Assembly: GCF_002483225.1 (NCBI RefSeq)
Contig: NZ_DLHL01000001.1
Coordinates: forward strand, 1 to 64,000
Length of the DNA: 64,000 bases
Reading direction: 5' to 3'
Source: Gemmatimonas sp. UBA7669
GTDB lineage: Bacteria > Gemmatimonadota > Gemmatimonadetes > Gemmatimonadales > Gemmatimonadaceae
Shown piece by piece: positions 15,542 through 24,797 of this stretch (its first letter is position 1; each line of letters opens with the position of its first letter). Both the position numbers and the translations under genes were made by a program. A model generated the notes under the pieces. It made no database searches. It was not told the DNA's origin and saw only the letters and a list, made by a program, of their open reading frames with translations.

Positions 15542-15910
15542 TCACATCGCCATGCCCGCCATGCGCTCGCACGACTCTGCACACGCGCGGCACGCCTCGG
15601 CGCACCGCTGCATCATGGTGTCGCTGCTGCCGAGGCGCTCGCAGCTCTGCTCGCAGGCGCGGCAGGCTTCCGCACAGACGGCGCACACCTGTTGGTGCAG
15701 ATGTGACCCGCGCAGCATGAAGTCCGCCGACGTCTGACAGAGCTTGGCGCAGTCCAGCAGGGTCGTCTGATGCTCGGGGCTCGCATGTTCGCGGCCGAGC
15801 GCGAGGCAGTGCGCGGCGGTGGTGGTGCAGACGGCGTAGCAGTCGAGACACGCCTGGATGCACTGCTGCATCTCGCTGCTTGGCATCGTGTGTTCGTGAT
15901 TGTGCGCCAT
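15542..15910 (-). CDS. Csp-type copper storage protein
   Basis: This 122-residue cytosolic Csp-like protein begins with a His-rich tail, MAHNHEHTMP. Cysteine-lined helices follow: CIQACLDCYAVCTTTAAHC, LLDCAKLCQTSADF, VCAVCAEACRACEQSCERLG and RCAEACRACAESCERM. Members store many Cu(I) ions in a four-helix bundle. It is closely related to the copy at 60503, sharing length, His-rich start and most motifs. A copper palindrome lies about 110 bases upstream (16019-16035), and copB ends just beyond it on the same strand. Confidence 0.9.
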   Translation of the reverse strand: MAHNHEHTMPSSEMQQCIQACLDCYAVCTTTAAHCLALGREHASPEHQTTLLDCAKLCQTSADFMLRGSHLHQQVCAVCAEACRACEQSCERLGSSDTMMQRCAEACRACAESCERMAGMAM

Positions 15911-16018
15911 GTTGGTCCTCAGGTCGTTGGAGGACGGCTGACGTGCGCCGCCCGATGGAATCTGCCGAGCGCGAAGGTGGCTCGCAGACGATTCATCGCT
16001 GCAGACACCGTGCCGTGC

Positions 16019-16035
16019 TTTTATTCTGCGTAAAA
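16019..16035. promoter_or_regulatory. Copper-island palindrome a
   Basis: The sequence TTTTATTCTGCGTAAAA fits the 17-bp consensus YTTTAYGCNGCRTAAAA shared by six sites. It is 109 bases upstream of the Csp start at 15910. The equivalent site e is 101 bases upstream of the Csp start at 60871. Confidence 0.7.
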
Positions 16036-16118
16036 CCCATCGGCGCGACCAGGGCGCACGCCGAGCCGAACCACGTCCACCGCGTTCGACACTGGAATCG
16101 GCGCCGCGCCAAGCTCGG

Positions 16119-18293
16119 CTAAAGCCTCGCCCTCCGAAGCAGCTGGGCATTCACGGCGACGATGATCGTGCTCAGAGACATCAACACTGCGCCCATCGCC
16201 GGGGTGAGAAGGATGCCCCATGGGGCGAGTGCCCCCGCAGCGAGCGGGATGGCGACGACGTTGTACAAGCTGGCCCATGCGAGGTTCTGCAGCATCTTGC
16301 GGTAGGTCGCTCGCGACAGATTGACGATCCGCGGCACATCGCGCGGATCGCTCCGCACCAGCACAACGTCGCCCGCTTCGACTGCCACGTCGGTCCCAGC
16401 GCCGATGGCGATGCCCACATCGGCGGTGACCAACGCCGGGGCATCGTTGACTCCATCGCCCACCATCGCCACGCGCTTGCCCTCGCGCTGCAGACGCTCG
16501 ATGTGTGAGGCCTTCTGCTCTGGCAGCACCTGGGCGAGCACCGTGTCGATGCGCAGCTCGCCGGCGACGGCCTCCGCGACCGCCTGGGCATCGCCGGTCA
16601 TCATGACGACCTCGATGCCGGCCGCGTGCAGCATCTGCACTGCCTCAGCCGACTCGGACCGGACCGCATCGGCGACCGCGAACGCCGCGAGGGCCTGGCT
16701 CCCCTCGACGAGGTAGATCACGCCCTGCCCCGCGGCGGCCACCTCGTCCGCGAACCAGCGAAGCGGGGCGCTCGGCGTCACCCCCAGACTCGCGAGCAGG
16801 TTTGGGCCGCCCCCGGCGAGTTGCCGCCCTTCCACGGTCGCCCGCACGCCACGGCCGGGTATGGCCTCGAACCCCGTGGCTGCCGGAACCGCGAGGCCTC
16901 GCTCCTCGGCACTCTTGACGATGGCGCGGGCCACCGGGTGCTCCGCGTCACGCTCCACGGCGGCCGCGAGTCGCAGTGCATCGTTCTCGGCGAGCCCGCC
17001 GTCGGTCTGCATCGACACCACCCGATGCTCGCCCCGCGTCAACGTGCCCGTCTTGTCGAAGACCACCGTGGTGAGGTTGCGCGCTTCCTCCAAGCCCCGC
17101 CGGTCGCGCACCAGTAGGCCGCTCTGGGCGCCGAGCGTCGTCGAGATCGCGAGCACCAGGGGCACGGCGAGCCCCAACGCGTGCGGGCAGGCGATCACGA
17201 GCACGGTTACGAGGCGTTCGACCGCGGTTGCGGCGGTCGCGCCCGCGATGAGCCACGCCGCGAACGTGATCGCGCCGGCACCGAGCGCAATCCAGGTCAG
17301 CCAGAACGCGGCGCGATCCGCGAGCACTTGGGCGCGTGACTTCGACGCTTGGGCCTGCGCGACCAGGCGCATGATGCCGGCGAGGGTGGTGCGCTCCCCC
17401 GTCCCCGTCACCTCGATCCGGAGCGACCCGGCCCCATTGATCGCGCCGGCGATGACCTTGGCGCCTTCCACCTTCTCTACCGGTGCCGATTCGCCGGTGA
17501 GGAGTGCCTCATTCACGGCACTCCGCCCGGCGCGCACCACACCATCGGCCGGGACATGCGCACCCGGACGCACCAGTACCGAGTCGCCGTCGCGAAGCGC
17601 CGACACCGGCACGTCTTCGAGGCGTTCGTCAGCGCCCGTCCCGTGCACTCGCACCGCGGTCAAGGGCAGTAGCTTCGCGAGCTCGCCAAGCGCCCCCTGT
17701 GCCTGCGAGATCGAGCGCATCTCGAGCCAGTGGCCGAGGAGCATGATCGTCACGAGGGTCGCCAGCTCCTCCCAAAGCGGCATTCCGGGGAAGCCGAGCA
17801 CCACCGCGGCGCTGAACAGAAAGGCCACGCTGATCGCGAGCGCGATCAACGTCATCATCCCTGGGAGGCGAGTCGTGATCTCACGCCATGCGCCGAGCAG
17901 GAACGGCCAGCCGCCGTACAGGAACACCGCAGTGCCAAACGCGGCCGGGATGAACGGGGCGCCCGGAAACATGGGCGCGGCGTATCCGAGCGCGTTCTGC
18001 AGCATGTGCCCCCAGATCAGCGTGGGGAGCGTGAGGAGAAGCGAGAGCCAAAACTTGCTTCGGAACATCTCCACCGAGTGACCGGCGTGCTTGTCGTGGG
18101 CGGCATGATCCGCGACGACCATGCCGCCCGCGCCGTGTGACGCGTGCATCGAGACGTCCGGCGTGTCCGAGGCGCTCACGGACGCTACGCCCAACCCGTC
18201 GCGCGCGGGCTCGACGTGCCGTGCGTGCGCGCCAGTATGCTCGTCAGGCGGAGTTGGATGCTGATGCGAATGGGACACGTGCGGGTCGGTCAT
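16119..18293 (-). CDS. copB: Copper P-type ATPase, CopB type (CPH)
   Basis: This 724-residue P1B-3 ATPase has a long His-rich N-terminus instead of HMA domains. Its features are membrane helices, TGES, the CPH membrane motif at 369-371 (IACPHALGLAVP), phosphorylated Asp413 in DKTGT, and GDGVND. CPH pumps export Cu(II), Cu(I) or Ag(I) from the cytosol. A paralogue at 26680 is very similar throughout the core. Palindrome b lies 65 bases upstream of the ATG. The gene stops 83 bases before palindrome a, which serves the next Csp gene on the same strand. Confidence 0.93.
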   Translation of the reverse strand: MTDPHVSHSHQHPTPPDEHTGAHARHVEPARDGLGVASVSASDTPDVSMHASHGAGGMVVADHAAHDKHAGHSVEMFRSKFWLSLLLTLPTLIWGHMLQNALGYAAPMFPGAPFIPAAFGTAVFLYGGWPFLLGAWREITTRLPGMMTLIALAISVAFLFSAAVVLGFPGMPLWEELATLVTIMLLGHWLEMRSISQAQGALGELAKLLPLTAVRVHGTGADERLEDVPVSALRDGDSVLVRPGAHVPADGVVRAGRSAVNEALLTGESAPVEKVEGAKVIAGAINGAGSLRIEVTGTGERTTLAGIMRLVAQAQASKSRAQVLADRAAFWLTWIALGAGAITFAAWLIAGATAATAVERLVTVLVIACPHALGLAVPLVLAISTTLGAQSGLLVRDRRGLEEARNLTTVVFDKTGTLTRGEHRVVSMQTDGGLAENDALRLAAAVERDAEHPVARAIVKSAEERGLAVPAATGFEAIPGRGVRATVEGRQLAGGGPNLLASLGVTPSAPLRWFADEVAAAGQGVIYLVEGSQALAAFAVADAVRSESAEAVQMLHAAGIEVVMMTGDAQAVAEAVAGELRIDTVLAQVLPEQKASHIERLQREGKRVAMVGDGVNDAPALVTADVGIAIGAGTDVAVEAGDVVLVRSDPRDVPRIVNLSRATYRKMLQNLAWASLYNVVAIPLAAGALAPWGILLTPAMGAVLMSLSTIIVAVNAQLLRRARL

Positions 18294-18607
18294 TGCGTGC
18301 CGCTGCCTGGGCCAGAGGGTCTGTTCGCATCGAAACGACGCGGTGAAGATAGTGGTACTTTACGGCGCGTAAAGCCATCCCCCCGGGCTGTGGCGCGGCG
18401 CGGCGAACATGTACGTCCAGCGCAATCGGGCGGCCAGCGCTTCAGACGGGCGGAGCCACGACCGGGGCGCGCAGCCCGCCGCGCGATGGCCGACCTCGCT
18501 CAGGCCATCGCGCGTTTGCGTCGTCTGCTGCCGTGTGCCCTTCGCCCACCCGGTGGCGCATTGCGACGTTCGCTCGCCACGGCACGCCCCGGATGGGCGG
18601 AACGCGC
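18294..18607. other. 314-bp gap holding palindrome b
   Basis: It lies between the unknown 559-residue gene and copB on the same strand. The only feature seen is the copper palindrome at 18358-18374. Confidence 0.5.
18358..18374. promoter_or_regulatory. Copper-island palindrome b
   Basis: CTTTACGGCGCGTAAAG has perfect 7-bp arms around a 3-bp centre, the best of the six sites. It is 65 bases upstream of the copB start at 18293, the same distance as site d from copB at 28872. Confidence 0.75.
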
Positions 18608-20287
18608 CTATGTCGTCGGCGGCGTCTTCGCCGGTGGCTTCGCGGGTGGCTTCGCCGGTGGCATCGCATGCCCTGCGTGTGGATCGGCGGCCTTCGGTGC
18701 CGGCTTGGGGAGCGCCTTTGCGGGTGTACGCGCAGGTGTTGCCGACCCTCGGGGCTTGGCCGATGGCGTAGCGGGGTTCGAACGGCGCGCCGGCGCCCTC
18801 CTGGGCAGCGAATCCACCGCCCCCATGGCCTCCAGGTGCTGTTGGTGCGTGCGCAGCGCGGGATCGGCGAGCACCCGCGCACGAATTGCGGGGTCCCGCA
18901 ACATCGCATCATGCATCTCACGCAACATGGCCTGCGCAGCCGCGCTGGAGGGCGCTGCACCCGCAGCGGCGGCGCCATGCTGCATGGCGCTGTGCGCGCC
19001 GCTTGCCGAGTCTCGGCGCGCCGCGGTATCGGTGCGCGCACGCGACGTATCGGCCGCAGCGTGGCTCATGCCCGCGTGATTCATTCCAGACGCGGGCACT
19101 GCGCCGGTCGCCGCGACAGGCGTCGGCTTCGCGCCGGTATGGGCCGCGTGCTCCCCCCCGGTGGCGTGACCGGACTTGAAGCCGACCATCGCCCCCGTAC
19201 GATCATCGTGAGACATCACCGCGCCGTACGTCACCGTGGGGGTCGGGAGTGTCGGCAGGAACCCGACCGACGGCCCACCCATGTTCTCGATGCCCATGTG
19301 TCCGGCCATGGTCAGCCACGCCTGGGGCGTCATGACGTACGAGCTGTCGTCGCGGAAGCGCCCGGCGGCGAGCATGATTTCGGCACGCTTGCGGTCACGC
19401 GGTACACTGTCATTGGCGAGGATGTCGCTGATGACGTCGTGCATGCTGTGCAGGTTGTCGAAGATGATCGCTGCCTCCTGATACCGCGCCGCGAAGGTCG
19501 GCGCGACGGCGGGCGTCATCGGCATCTGGTACGGAAAGGTCCGCGGTGGGTCCTGCAGCATCTGCCAGAACCGCGCTGTCGTGGCCCGCACGCCCGCCTG
19601 ACGCTCTTCGACCGTCTTGCCCACCATCAGCGGTTCGTAGAGGCCCACCTGCAGCCAGTGATAGCCCCAGATCAGCCCATTGAACTTCGGGTATTGCTTG
19701 CGGAACGCGAGCGAGTACGGCTGTTCCTGCATCAGCTTCATGCTCTTCGGCTTCGAGCTGAAGGCAACATCCTTGCGGGTCTTGTAGTAGTCGATCAACC
19801 GCTGCACCTCGCGATCCTTCGCCGTCTGATCGAGGCGCTCGTCCGCGAGCACGTCGTACAGCTGGCGATGAAGGATGTGGGCCCACTCGAACATCTGCTT
19901 CGCTTCCGGCGCGAGCTGCACGTACTTGATCTCGATGGCCGCCTCTTCCAACGGGACGCGCGGCGGGCGCACGAGCACGCGCTTCGTCAGGAAGTCGTAT
20001 TCCTTCACCTCGAGCACGGCCGGCGATGCGTTCGGCATCGTCCAGAGCTTCTCGTACAGGATCGCGTGGCCGTAGTCGAACGCGTTGAAGAGGCGGTCTG
20101 CGGCCTGGTAGTTGTTCCGGAAGACCCAGTTGTGCGGCGCCTGCAGGTAGAACTGCTCGTACGTGGTCACCCACTGCGCCGCGAGCGGCGTCGGGAGTGC
20201 GAGCGACACGCCGGCCACGGCCGCGGCCACCGCGTGGTGCGCGGCCAGTCGCGCCATGCGGCCCCCGATGGTGCGGATCTTCGACAT
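18608..20287 (-). CDS. Exported protein of unknown function with His/Met/Pro-rich tail
   Basis: I do not recognise the family. The 559-residue product has a signal peptide ending LAAQ. A globular part of about 320 residues starts with TYEQFYLQAPHNWVFRNNY and contains NAFDYGHAILYEKLW and FNGLIWGYHWLQVGLYEPL. From about residue 320 it becomes low-complexity, with HDDRTG, SGHATGGEHAAHTG, MNHAGMSHA and a Pro/Lys-rich end (PAKPPAKPPAKTPPTT) that could bind metal or anchor to the wall. A short helical piece (MLREMHDAMLRDPAIRARV) lies in the tail. Its ATG overlaps the stop of the barrel gene by one base, so the two form a unit under palindrome c. A copper-linked periplasmic or surface role is inferred. 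Confidence 0.75.
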   Translation of the reverse strand: MSKIRTIGGRMARLAAHHAVAAAVAGVSLALPTPLAAQWVTTYEQFYLQAPHNWVFRNNYQAADRLFNAFDYGHAILYEKLWTMPNASPAVLEVKEYDFLTKRVLVRPPRVPLEEAAIEIKYVQLAPEAKQMFEWAHILHRQLYDVLADERLDQTAKDREVQRLIDYYKTRKDVAFSSKPKSMKLMQEQPYSLAFRKQYPKFNGLIWGYHWLQVGLYEPLMVGKTVEERQAGVRATTARFWQMLQDPPRTFPYQMPMTPAVAPTFAARYQEAAIIFDNLHSMHDVISDILANDSVPRDRKRAEIMLAAGRFRDDSSYVMTPQAWLTMAGHMGIENMGGPSVGFLPTLPTPTVTYGAVMSHDDRTGAMVGFKSGHATGGEHAAHTGAKPTPVAATGAVPASGMNHAGMSHAAADTSRARTDTAARRDSASGAHSAMQHGAAAAGAAPSSAAAQAMLREMHDAMLRDPAIRARVLADPALRTHQQHLEAMGAVDSLPRRAPARRSNPATPSAKPRGSATPARTPAKALPKPAPKAADPHAGHAMPPAKPPAKPPAKTPPTT

Positions 20288-21168
20288 CAGCGCTTCCTCC
20301 ACGGCAAGCCGACTACATATGCGCCAGCAATCGTGGCAAACCATCCCTTGTCATCGCCCGAGAGCCGCGATCCGCCGCCGAGGTCGAGCGCGACCCGCGG
20401 CGAGAGCTGCATGCGTGTGCCGACGGCAGCATTCCACTCGAGGGGCTCCTCCTCGTGCAGTGGCTGGCGCGCGAATACTTCCGCGGACACCAAGACCGAC
20501 CGCAGCGGGAAGGGACGGTCGACGGCGACGCCGCCGAGCCACCGCGAGAGCTCCGAGGCGCCGGCGCCGACCGCTCCCGTGCCGCCCGTGGCGGCCGACG
20601 GGGCATCGCCCGCCGTGTACTGGCCATTCACGTGGAACCGAGCCCACCGGAACGTCTTCGTGGCGATGCCCTTCACGCTCATGTAGGTCTCGTCCGCAGC
20701 GAGGCCGCCGACCGGGGCGAGTACGCTGGCCCCAACCGCGAGCGCGGGAATGCGCGTCTCGGTGTTGAGGTTGTAGAGCACCGAGGCGTCGAGCCCGGTG
20801 ATCCCGACGGTCTTGCCGCCGATGCCGGCGTCGAGAATCGCGATGGGCAGGCCGACCTCCACCTGGGTGCGGCGGAAGAGACCGTACGCCAGCTCGGGCT
20901 CGATGCCCCAGCTGTACACACCCCGACGGCTCCGCTCAAGCCGGAGCGGCGCGGCTTGAATCTCGAGCGCGCGGCGCTCGACGGCGTAGGCGTCCTCGAT
21001 CTGCAGGGGACGGCCGGCGTCGGTGTTGTAGTAATCCGTCTGGGCGGCCGCCACGGCGGGCAGGCTCACGGCGGACACGGTCATGGCAGCGGCCAGCGCA
21101 ATGCGCCGGGGCCAAGGATGTATGGCAATCATGAGTCGAGAAGTGGTCATGGAAGATGGCGCGGACAT
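20287..21168 (-). CDS. Outer-membrane beta-barrel protein
   Basis: This protein of about 293 residues has a signal peptide (ALAAAMTVSAVSLPAVAAAQ) and alternating strand patterns such as GIEPELAYGLFRRTQVEVGLPIAIL and FRWARFHVNGQYTAG. It ends GAYVVGLPWRKR instead of an aromatic residue. It looks like a transporter- or porin-like barrel of unassigned family. The start could be 21168, 21150 or 21132; none has a clear ribosome site. Its promoter region holds palindrome c 19 bases upstream of 21168, and it is translationally coupled to the unknown 559-residue protein. Confidence 0.72.
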   Translation of the reverse strand: MSAPSSMTTSRLMIAIHPWPRRIALAAAMTVSAVSLPAVAAAQTDYYNTDAGRPLQIEDAYAVERRALEIQAAPLRLERSRRGVYSWGIEPELAYGLFRRTQVEVGLPIAILDAGIGGKTVGITGLDASVLYNLNTETRIPALAVGASVLAPVGGLAADETYMSVKGIATKTFRWARFHVNGQYTAGDAPSAATGGTGAVGAGASELSRWLGGVAVDRPFPLRSVLVSAEVFARQPLHEEEPLEWNAAVGTRMQLSPRVALDLGGGSRLSGDDKGWFATIAGAYVVGLPWRKR

Positions 21169-21186
21169 CTGCCGCGGCGATCCCCG

Positions 21187-21203
21187 TTTTACGTGGCGTA
21201 TAA
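21187..21203. promoter_or_regulatory. Copper-island palindrome c
   Basis: TTTTACGTGGCGTATAA matches the six-site consensus with one arm mismatch. It lies 19 bases upstream of the barrel gene start at 21168. Confidence 0.65.
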
Positions 21204-21258
21204 CATGCCAGCGGGTTTCGGCGGCCAGGGACACTGCGTATTGCTGGCGGTGCGGGTG

Positions 21259-21816
21259 CTAGGCGGCCTGGGCGGCAGAGCCGCCCTCAAGGAGCCTCAC
21301 CACTTCGGCCAACGTGGTCTGGGCGCGGTCTCGTGCGTACCAGCGGCGGACCTCCCGGTAGCGCGCCGTCTTGTCGAGCGCTTGCCCCTCCAAGCGCACC
21401 CAGGACTGGAGCGGGGCGGGCCGAGGCCCCCACCAGCCAAGCTCGCGGTACGCCTCATCGAGCACGATCACGACGGGAATCGAGCGCGTCCCGCCCGTCA
21501 GATGTGCGTCCATCAAGTCCGGATTCGCGTCACGCGCGAGAATGCGCAGGTCGACGGTATCCGACGCGGCGGCGAGTGCAGCCAACGCGGGAATCGTGTT
21601 GACGGCGTCCCCACACCAGTCCTCGAGCAGCACCAGAAGATGCCGGCGGGCAGACAGGCGATTGACGCGCGCCAGCAGGTCCGAGTCGGTCGCCGCGCGC
21701 TTGGCGTACGTCGCCCACAGGTCGTGATTCGCCGCGGCCTGCGCGACGAACTGGTCCAGGGTGAGCGCGCCGTTGTAACGCGCCTGCAATGTCACGTGCG
21801 GTATGGGGTCATTCAT
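21259..21816 (-). CDS. Thioredoxin-fold protein with WCGD motif
   Basis: This 185-residue cytosolic protein has a thioredoxin-like core: LLVLLEDWCGDAVNTIPAL, then DLRILARDANPDLMDAHL and SIPVVIVLDEAYRELGWWGP with the cis-Pro loop. The active-site region has a single Cys (WCGDAVN), as in the YkvV-like thioredoxin family in which the second Cys is replaced. It may act as a thiol-dependent holdase or reductase. It is the last gene of the copZ-cupredoxin-copA-csoR unit, 36 bases after csoR. Confidence 0.8.
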   Translation of the reverse strand: MNDPIPHVTLQARYNGALTLDQFVAQAAANHDLWATYAKRAATDSDLLARVNRLSARRHLLVLLEDWCGDAVNTIPALAALAAASDTVDLRILARDANPDLMDAHLTGGTRSIPVVIVLDEAYRELGWWGPRPAPLQSWVRLEGQALDKTARYREVRRWYARDRAQTTLAEVVRLLEGGSAAQAA

Positions 21817-21852
21817 GCGGGAGTCTCCGTGGCCGCGCCGACGCATGGTCGG

Positions 21853-22275
21853 TTAGCGGCTGTGCTTGAACATGAGGTCGACCAACTCGTCGTACATCGA
21901 CTCGGCGTCGGCGGGATCCGCCGACTGGATGGCCGAGCTGGCACAGTGCTTCAGGTGATTGCGCATCAGCTCCCGCGACACGCTGCGCAGCGCCTCGTGC
22001 ACCGACGACACCTGCGTCATGATGTCGGCGCAGTAGCGGTCCTCGTCCACCATCTTCTGGAGGCCGCGCACCTGGCCCTCGATGCGGCGCAGGCGCTTGA
22101 TGTTGCGCTCCTTGGTCGCGCTGTCCACCGCGACGGCCTTGCGGCCACCCGTCGCATCGTCGCCTGGAATGCCACAGCCACAGCCGCAACTGGCGGCCGT
22201 GTGGTTGGACGTCGCGCTCGGCGCATCGTCAGCGTCATCGCGCGTTGTGGGCGTGTGGCTCTGCTTCGGGTTCAT
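21853..22275 (-). CDS. csoR: CsoR-family copper-sensing repressor with Cys-rich N-terminus
   Basis: This 140-residue protein has the CsoR/RcnR core NIKRLRRIEGQVRGLQKMVDEDRYCADIMTQVSSVHEAL, with the Cu(I) ligands Cys in RYC and His/Cys in HLKHC. Before the core it carries about 45 extra residues with SCGCGCGIPG, which is not part of the usual ~90-residue CsoR fold and may add a metal site. On Cu(I) binding CsoR leaves its operator. The predicted operator is the palindrome at 25651-25667 upstream of the operon's first gene. The gene lies 82 bases after copA on the same strand. Confidence 0.9.
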   Translation of the reverse strand: MNPKQSHTPTTRDDADDAPSATSNHTAASCGCGCGIPGDDATGGRKAVAVDSATKERNIKRLRRIEGQVRGLQKMVDEDRYCADIMTQVSSVHEALRSVSRELMRNHLKHCASSAIQSADPADAESMYDELVDLMFKHSR

Positions 22276-22357
22276 GGTGCGTGCTCCAGATCAGGTGTTG
22301 AACGTCAGGTGGTGTTGGCGCATTCGGTGTGTCGCGGGTGTGTGTCGGTACACGGTG

Positions 22358-24772
22358 CTACGCCGTGGCCGCGCGAAACCGGCGAAGCCGCAGGCTGTTC
22401 ATGACCACGCTGACGCTGCTGAACGCCATCGCGGCGCTGGCAAGGATAGGGCTCAACAACAGTCCGGTGACCGGGAACAGCAGGCCGGCCGCGACAGGGA
22501 TGCCGACGACGTTGTAGGCGAACGCCCAGAACAGGTTCTGCTTCATCGTGCGCATCGTGCGCCGCGACAGCCGGATCGCGTCGACGACGCCCGCGAGATC
22601 GCCGCGCATCAAAGCCACGTCCGCGGCTTCGACCGCGATGTCGGTGCCGCTGCCCATCGCGATGCCGATGTCGGCCTTCGCCAGCGCCGGCGCGTCGTTG
22701 ATGCCATCGCCCACCATCGCGACCACGCGACCGTCGGCCTGCAGGCGTTCGATCTCCGTCACCTTGCCCGCCGGCAGCACTCCGGCGACCACGCGAGCGA
22801 TGCCAGCCTCGCGCGCGACTGCATCCGCCGTGCGCTGGTTGTCGCCAGTCAGCATCACGACATCGAGTCCGAGGCGCTGCAACCGCTGGATCGCCGCGCG
22901 TGACGTCGCGCGGATCGGATCCGCCACGGCAACGACACCGGCAAGCGCACCGTCGATGGCGACATACATCGCCGTCTTGCCTTCGTCACCGAGGCGATGA
23001 CCTGTCGAGCGAAGCGGCGCGATGTCGACGGCGTAGTCCTGCATCAGTGCTTCATTGCCCACGGCCAGCGCACGTCCCCGCACCACCCCGGTGGCGCCGC
23101 GGCCCGTGTGCGACTCGAACGCCTCGGGTGTGTCGACCGGGAGCCCCCGTTCGCGGGCGTGGCGCACCAGCGCATCGGCCAGTGGGTGCTCGCTCATGGT
23201 CTCGAGCGACGCTACCAGCGCGAGCATCTCTTCACTCGCGAGCGTGCTGTCACGCACCACCTCGACGTCGGTGACCGCCGGCCGCCCCTCGGTCACCGTG
23301 CCGGTCTTGTCGAGCACCACGGTCGTGATGTCGCCCGCACGCTGCAACGCTTCGCCGCCCTTGATCAGCACCCCGAGCTCCGCCCCCTTGCCCGTCGAGA
23401 CCATGACGGCTGTCGGGACGGCAAGGCCCATCGCACAGGGGCAGGCGATAATGAGCACCGCGACAGCCGCCGCGAACGCGCGGACGGCCGCTTCGCCGGT
23501 GCCACCACCCGTCGTGTGCACCGCCACGAACCAGGCGGCGAACGTGGCGACGGCGATGGAGACCACGACCGGAACGAAGATCGCGCTGATGCGGTCGGCG
23601 AGACGCTGGATGGGGGCGCGGGATCCCTGCGCATCGCGCATCAGTCTCACAATTTGCGCGAGGACACTCGTCTCGCCGAGCGTGGTGGCGCGGTACCGGA
23701 ACGCGCCCGTGCGGTTGATCGTCCCGCCGATCACGCGGTCGCCGATCCGCTTCGTGACGGGCAGCGACTCGCCGGTCAGCATGCTCTCGTCGACCGCGCT
23801 CTCGCCGCTGGTGAGCTCCCCATCCACCGGGACGCGCTCGCCGGGGCGCACGAGGATCATGTCGTCGGCGCGCACACTCTCGACCGGAACGTCCTCTTCC
23901 GCCTCACCGCGTAGGACACGCGCCGTCTTCGGCTGCAGGTTCGCGAGCGCACGGAGCGCGGTCGAGGTCTCCCGCTTGGCGCGCGCCTCGAAGGCGTTGC
24001 CGGTGAGGATGAGCGCAATGATGATGATCACCGCCTCGTAGTACACGTCGGGTGTCACCCCGTTGCGCACGAAGAAGCCCGGTGCGACGGTCGCGACCAC
24101 CGAGTACACGAACGCGGCGCCCGTGCCCACGGCGACGAGCGTGTTCATGTCGGCGGAGTGGTGCCGGAAGGCGGCCCAGGCCCGCGTGTAGAAGTGCCGG
24201 CCGGCCCACGCCATGACACCGAACGTCACCAGCAGCAGTCCCCACGAGAGTACCGAGGCCGGGATGGCGTAGAGCCACGGCAGCGCGCTTTGCAGCGTCG
24301 GCGTCATGGATTCCATTGCCCACCGCATGAACGGGTCAGCCACCGGCCCGTGGTGATCCGCGCTCATGATTCCCATCAACGGCATGCTGAGCAGCATCGC
24401 CAGCAGACCCGCGATCCCACTCGCCCACGCCTTTGCGCGCAGCTCCCGGAACTCCTCCGCGGTTGCCGCGTCGCGCGCGGCCTGTTCCTCGAATGCCGTG
24501 CGATCCATTGTCGGCAACTCTGCTCCATAACCGGTCGCGCGAATCCGCTCGACCAGCAAGTCCGGCGACGTCGCCGACGCGTCATATGCAATCGTGGCAT
24601 TGCCCATCATCAGATTCACCGAGGCGTCGACCACCCCGGGTGCCTTGGCTAACGTCCGCTGAACGCGACCCTGGCAGGCGGCGCACGTCATGCCCGAGAC
24701 CGGGATGACGACCTTCTCCGATGATGCCGGAGGCGCAGCGGGCCGCGGGTGCGTGATATTCGCGGTGGTCAT
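22358..24772 (-). CDS. copA: Copper-exporting P-type ATPase CopA
   Basis: This 804-residue P1B-1 ATPase has a single N-terminal HMA domain (SGMTCAAC), a Met/His-containing loop (MSADHHGPVADPFMRWAMESM), TGES, the membrane motif CPC at 444-446 (IIACPCAMGLAVPTA), DKTGTVTEGRP and GDGINDAPAL. It pumps Cu(I) from cytosol to periplasm. It is in one operon with an HMA protein and a cupredoxin upstream and csoR downstream, consistent with Cu(I) induction through CsoR. Confidence 0.95.
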   Translation of the reverse strand: MTTANITHPRPAAPPASSEKVVIPVSGMTCAACQGRVQRTLAKAPGVVDASVNLMMGNATIAYDASATSPDLLVERIRATGYGAELPTMDRTAFEEQAARDAATAEEFRELRAKAWASGIAGLLAMLLSMPLMGIMSADHHGPVADPFMRWAMESMTPTLQSALPWLYAIPASVLSWGLLLVTFGVMAWAGRHFYTRAWAAFRHHSADMNTLVAVGTGAAFVYSVVATVAPGFFVRNGVTPDVYYEAVIIIIALILTGNAFEARAKRETSTALRALANLQPKTARVLRGEAEEDVPVESVRADDMILVRPGERVPVDGELTSGESAVDESMLTGESLPVTKRIGDRVIGGTINRTGAFRYRATTLGETSVLAQIVRLMRDAQGSRAPIQRLADRISAIFVPVVVSIAVATFAAWFVAVHTTGGGTGEAAVRAFAAAVAVLIIACPCAMGLAVPTAVMVSTGKGAELGVLIKGGEALQRAGDITTVVLDKTGTVTEGRPAVTDVEVVRDSTLASEEMLALVASLETMSEHPLADALVRHARERGLPVDTPEAFESHTGRGATGVVRGRALAVGNEALMQDYAVDIAPLRSTGHRLGDEGKTAMYVAIDGALAGVVAVADPIRATSRAAIQRLQRLGLDVVMLTGDNQRTADAVAREAGIARVVAGVLPAGKVTEIERLQADGRVVAMVGDGINDAPALAKADIGIAMGSGTDIAVEAADVALMRGDLAGVVDAIRLSRRTMRTMKQNLFWAFAYNVVGIPVAAGLLFPVTGLLLSPILASAAMAFSSVSVVMNSLRLRRFRAATA

Positions 24773-24797
24773 GGTGTGTGTCCTCGCGCGGGTTGAA

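Noticed and set aside
18533..22404. Very long plus-strand frames (717 and 735 codons) across the unknown protein, barrel, thioredoxin and CsoR genes
   Set aside because: They cross several real minus-strand genes with signal peptides and domain motifs; antisense shadows of high-GC codons.
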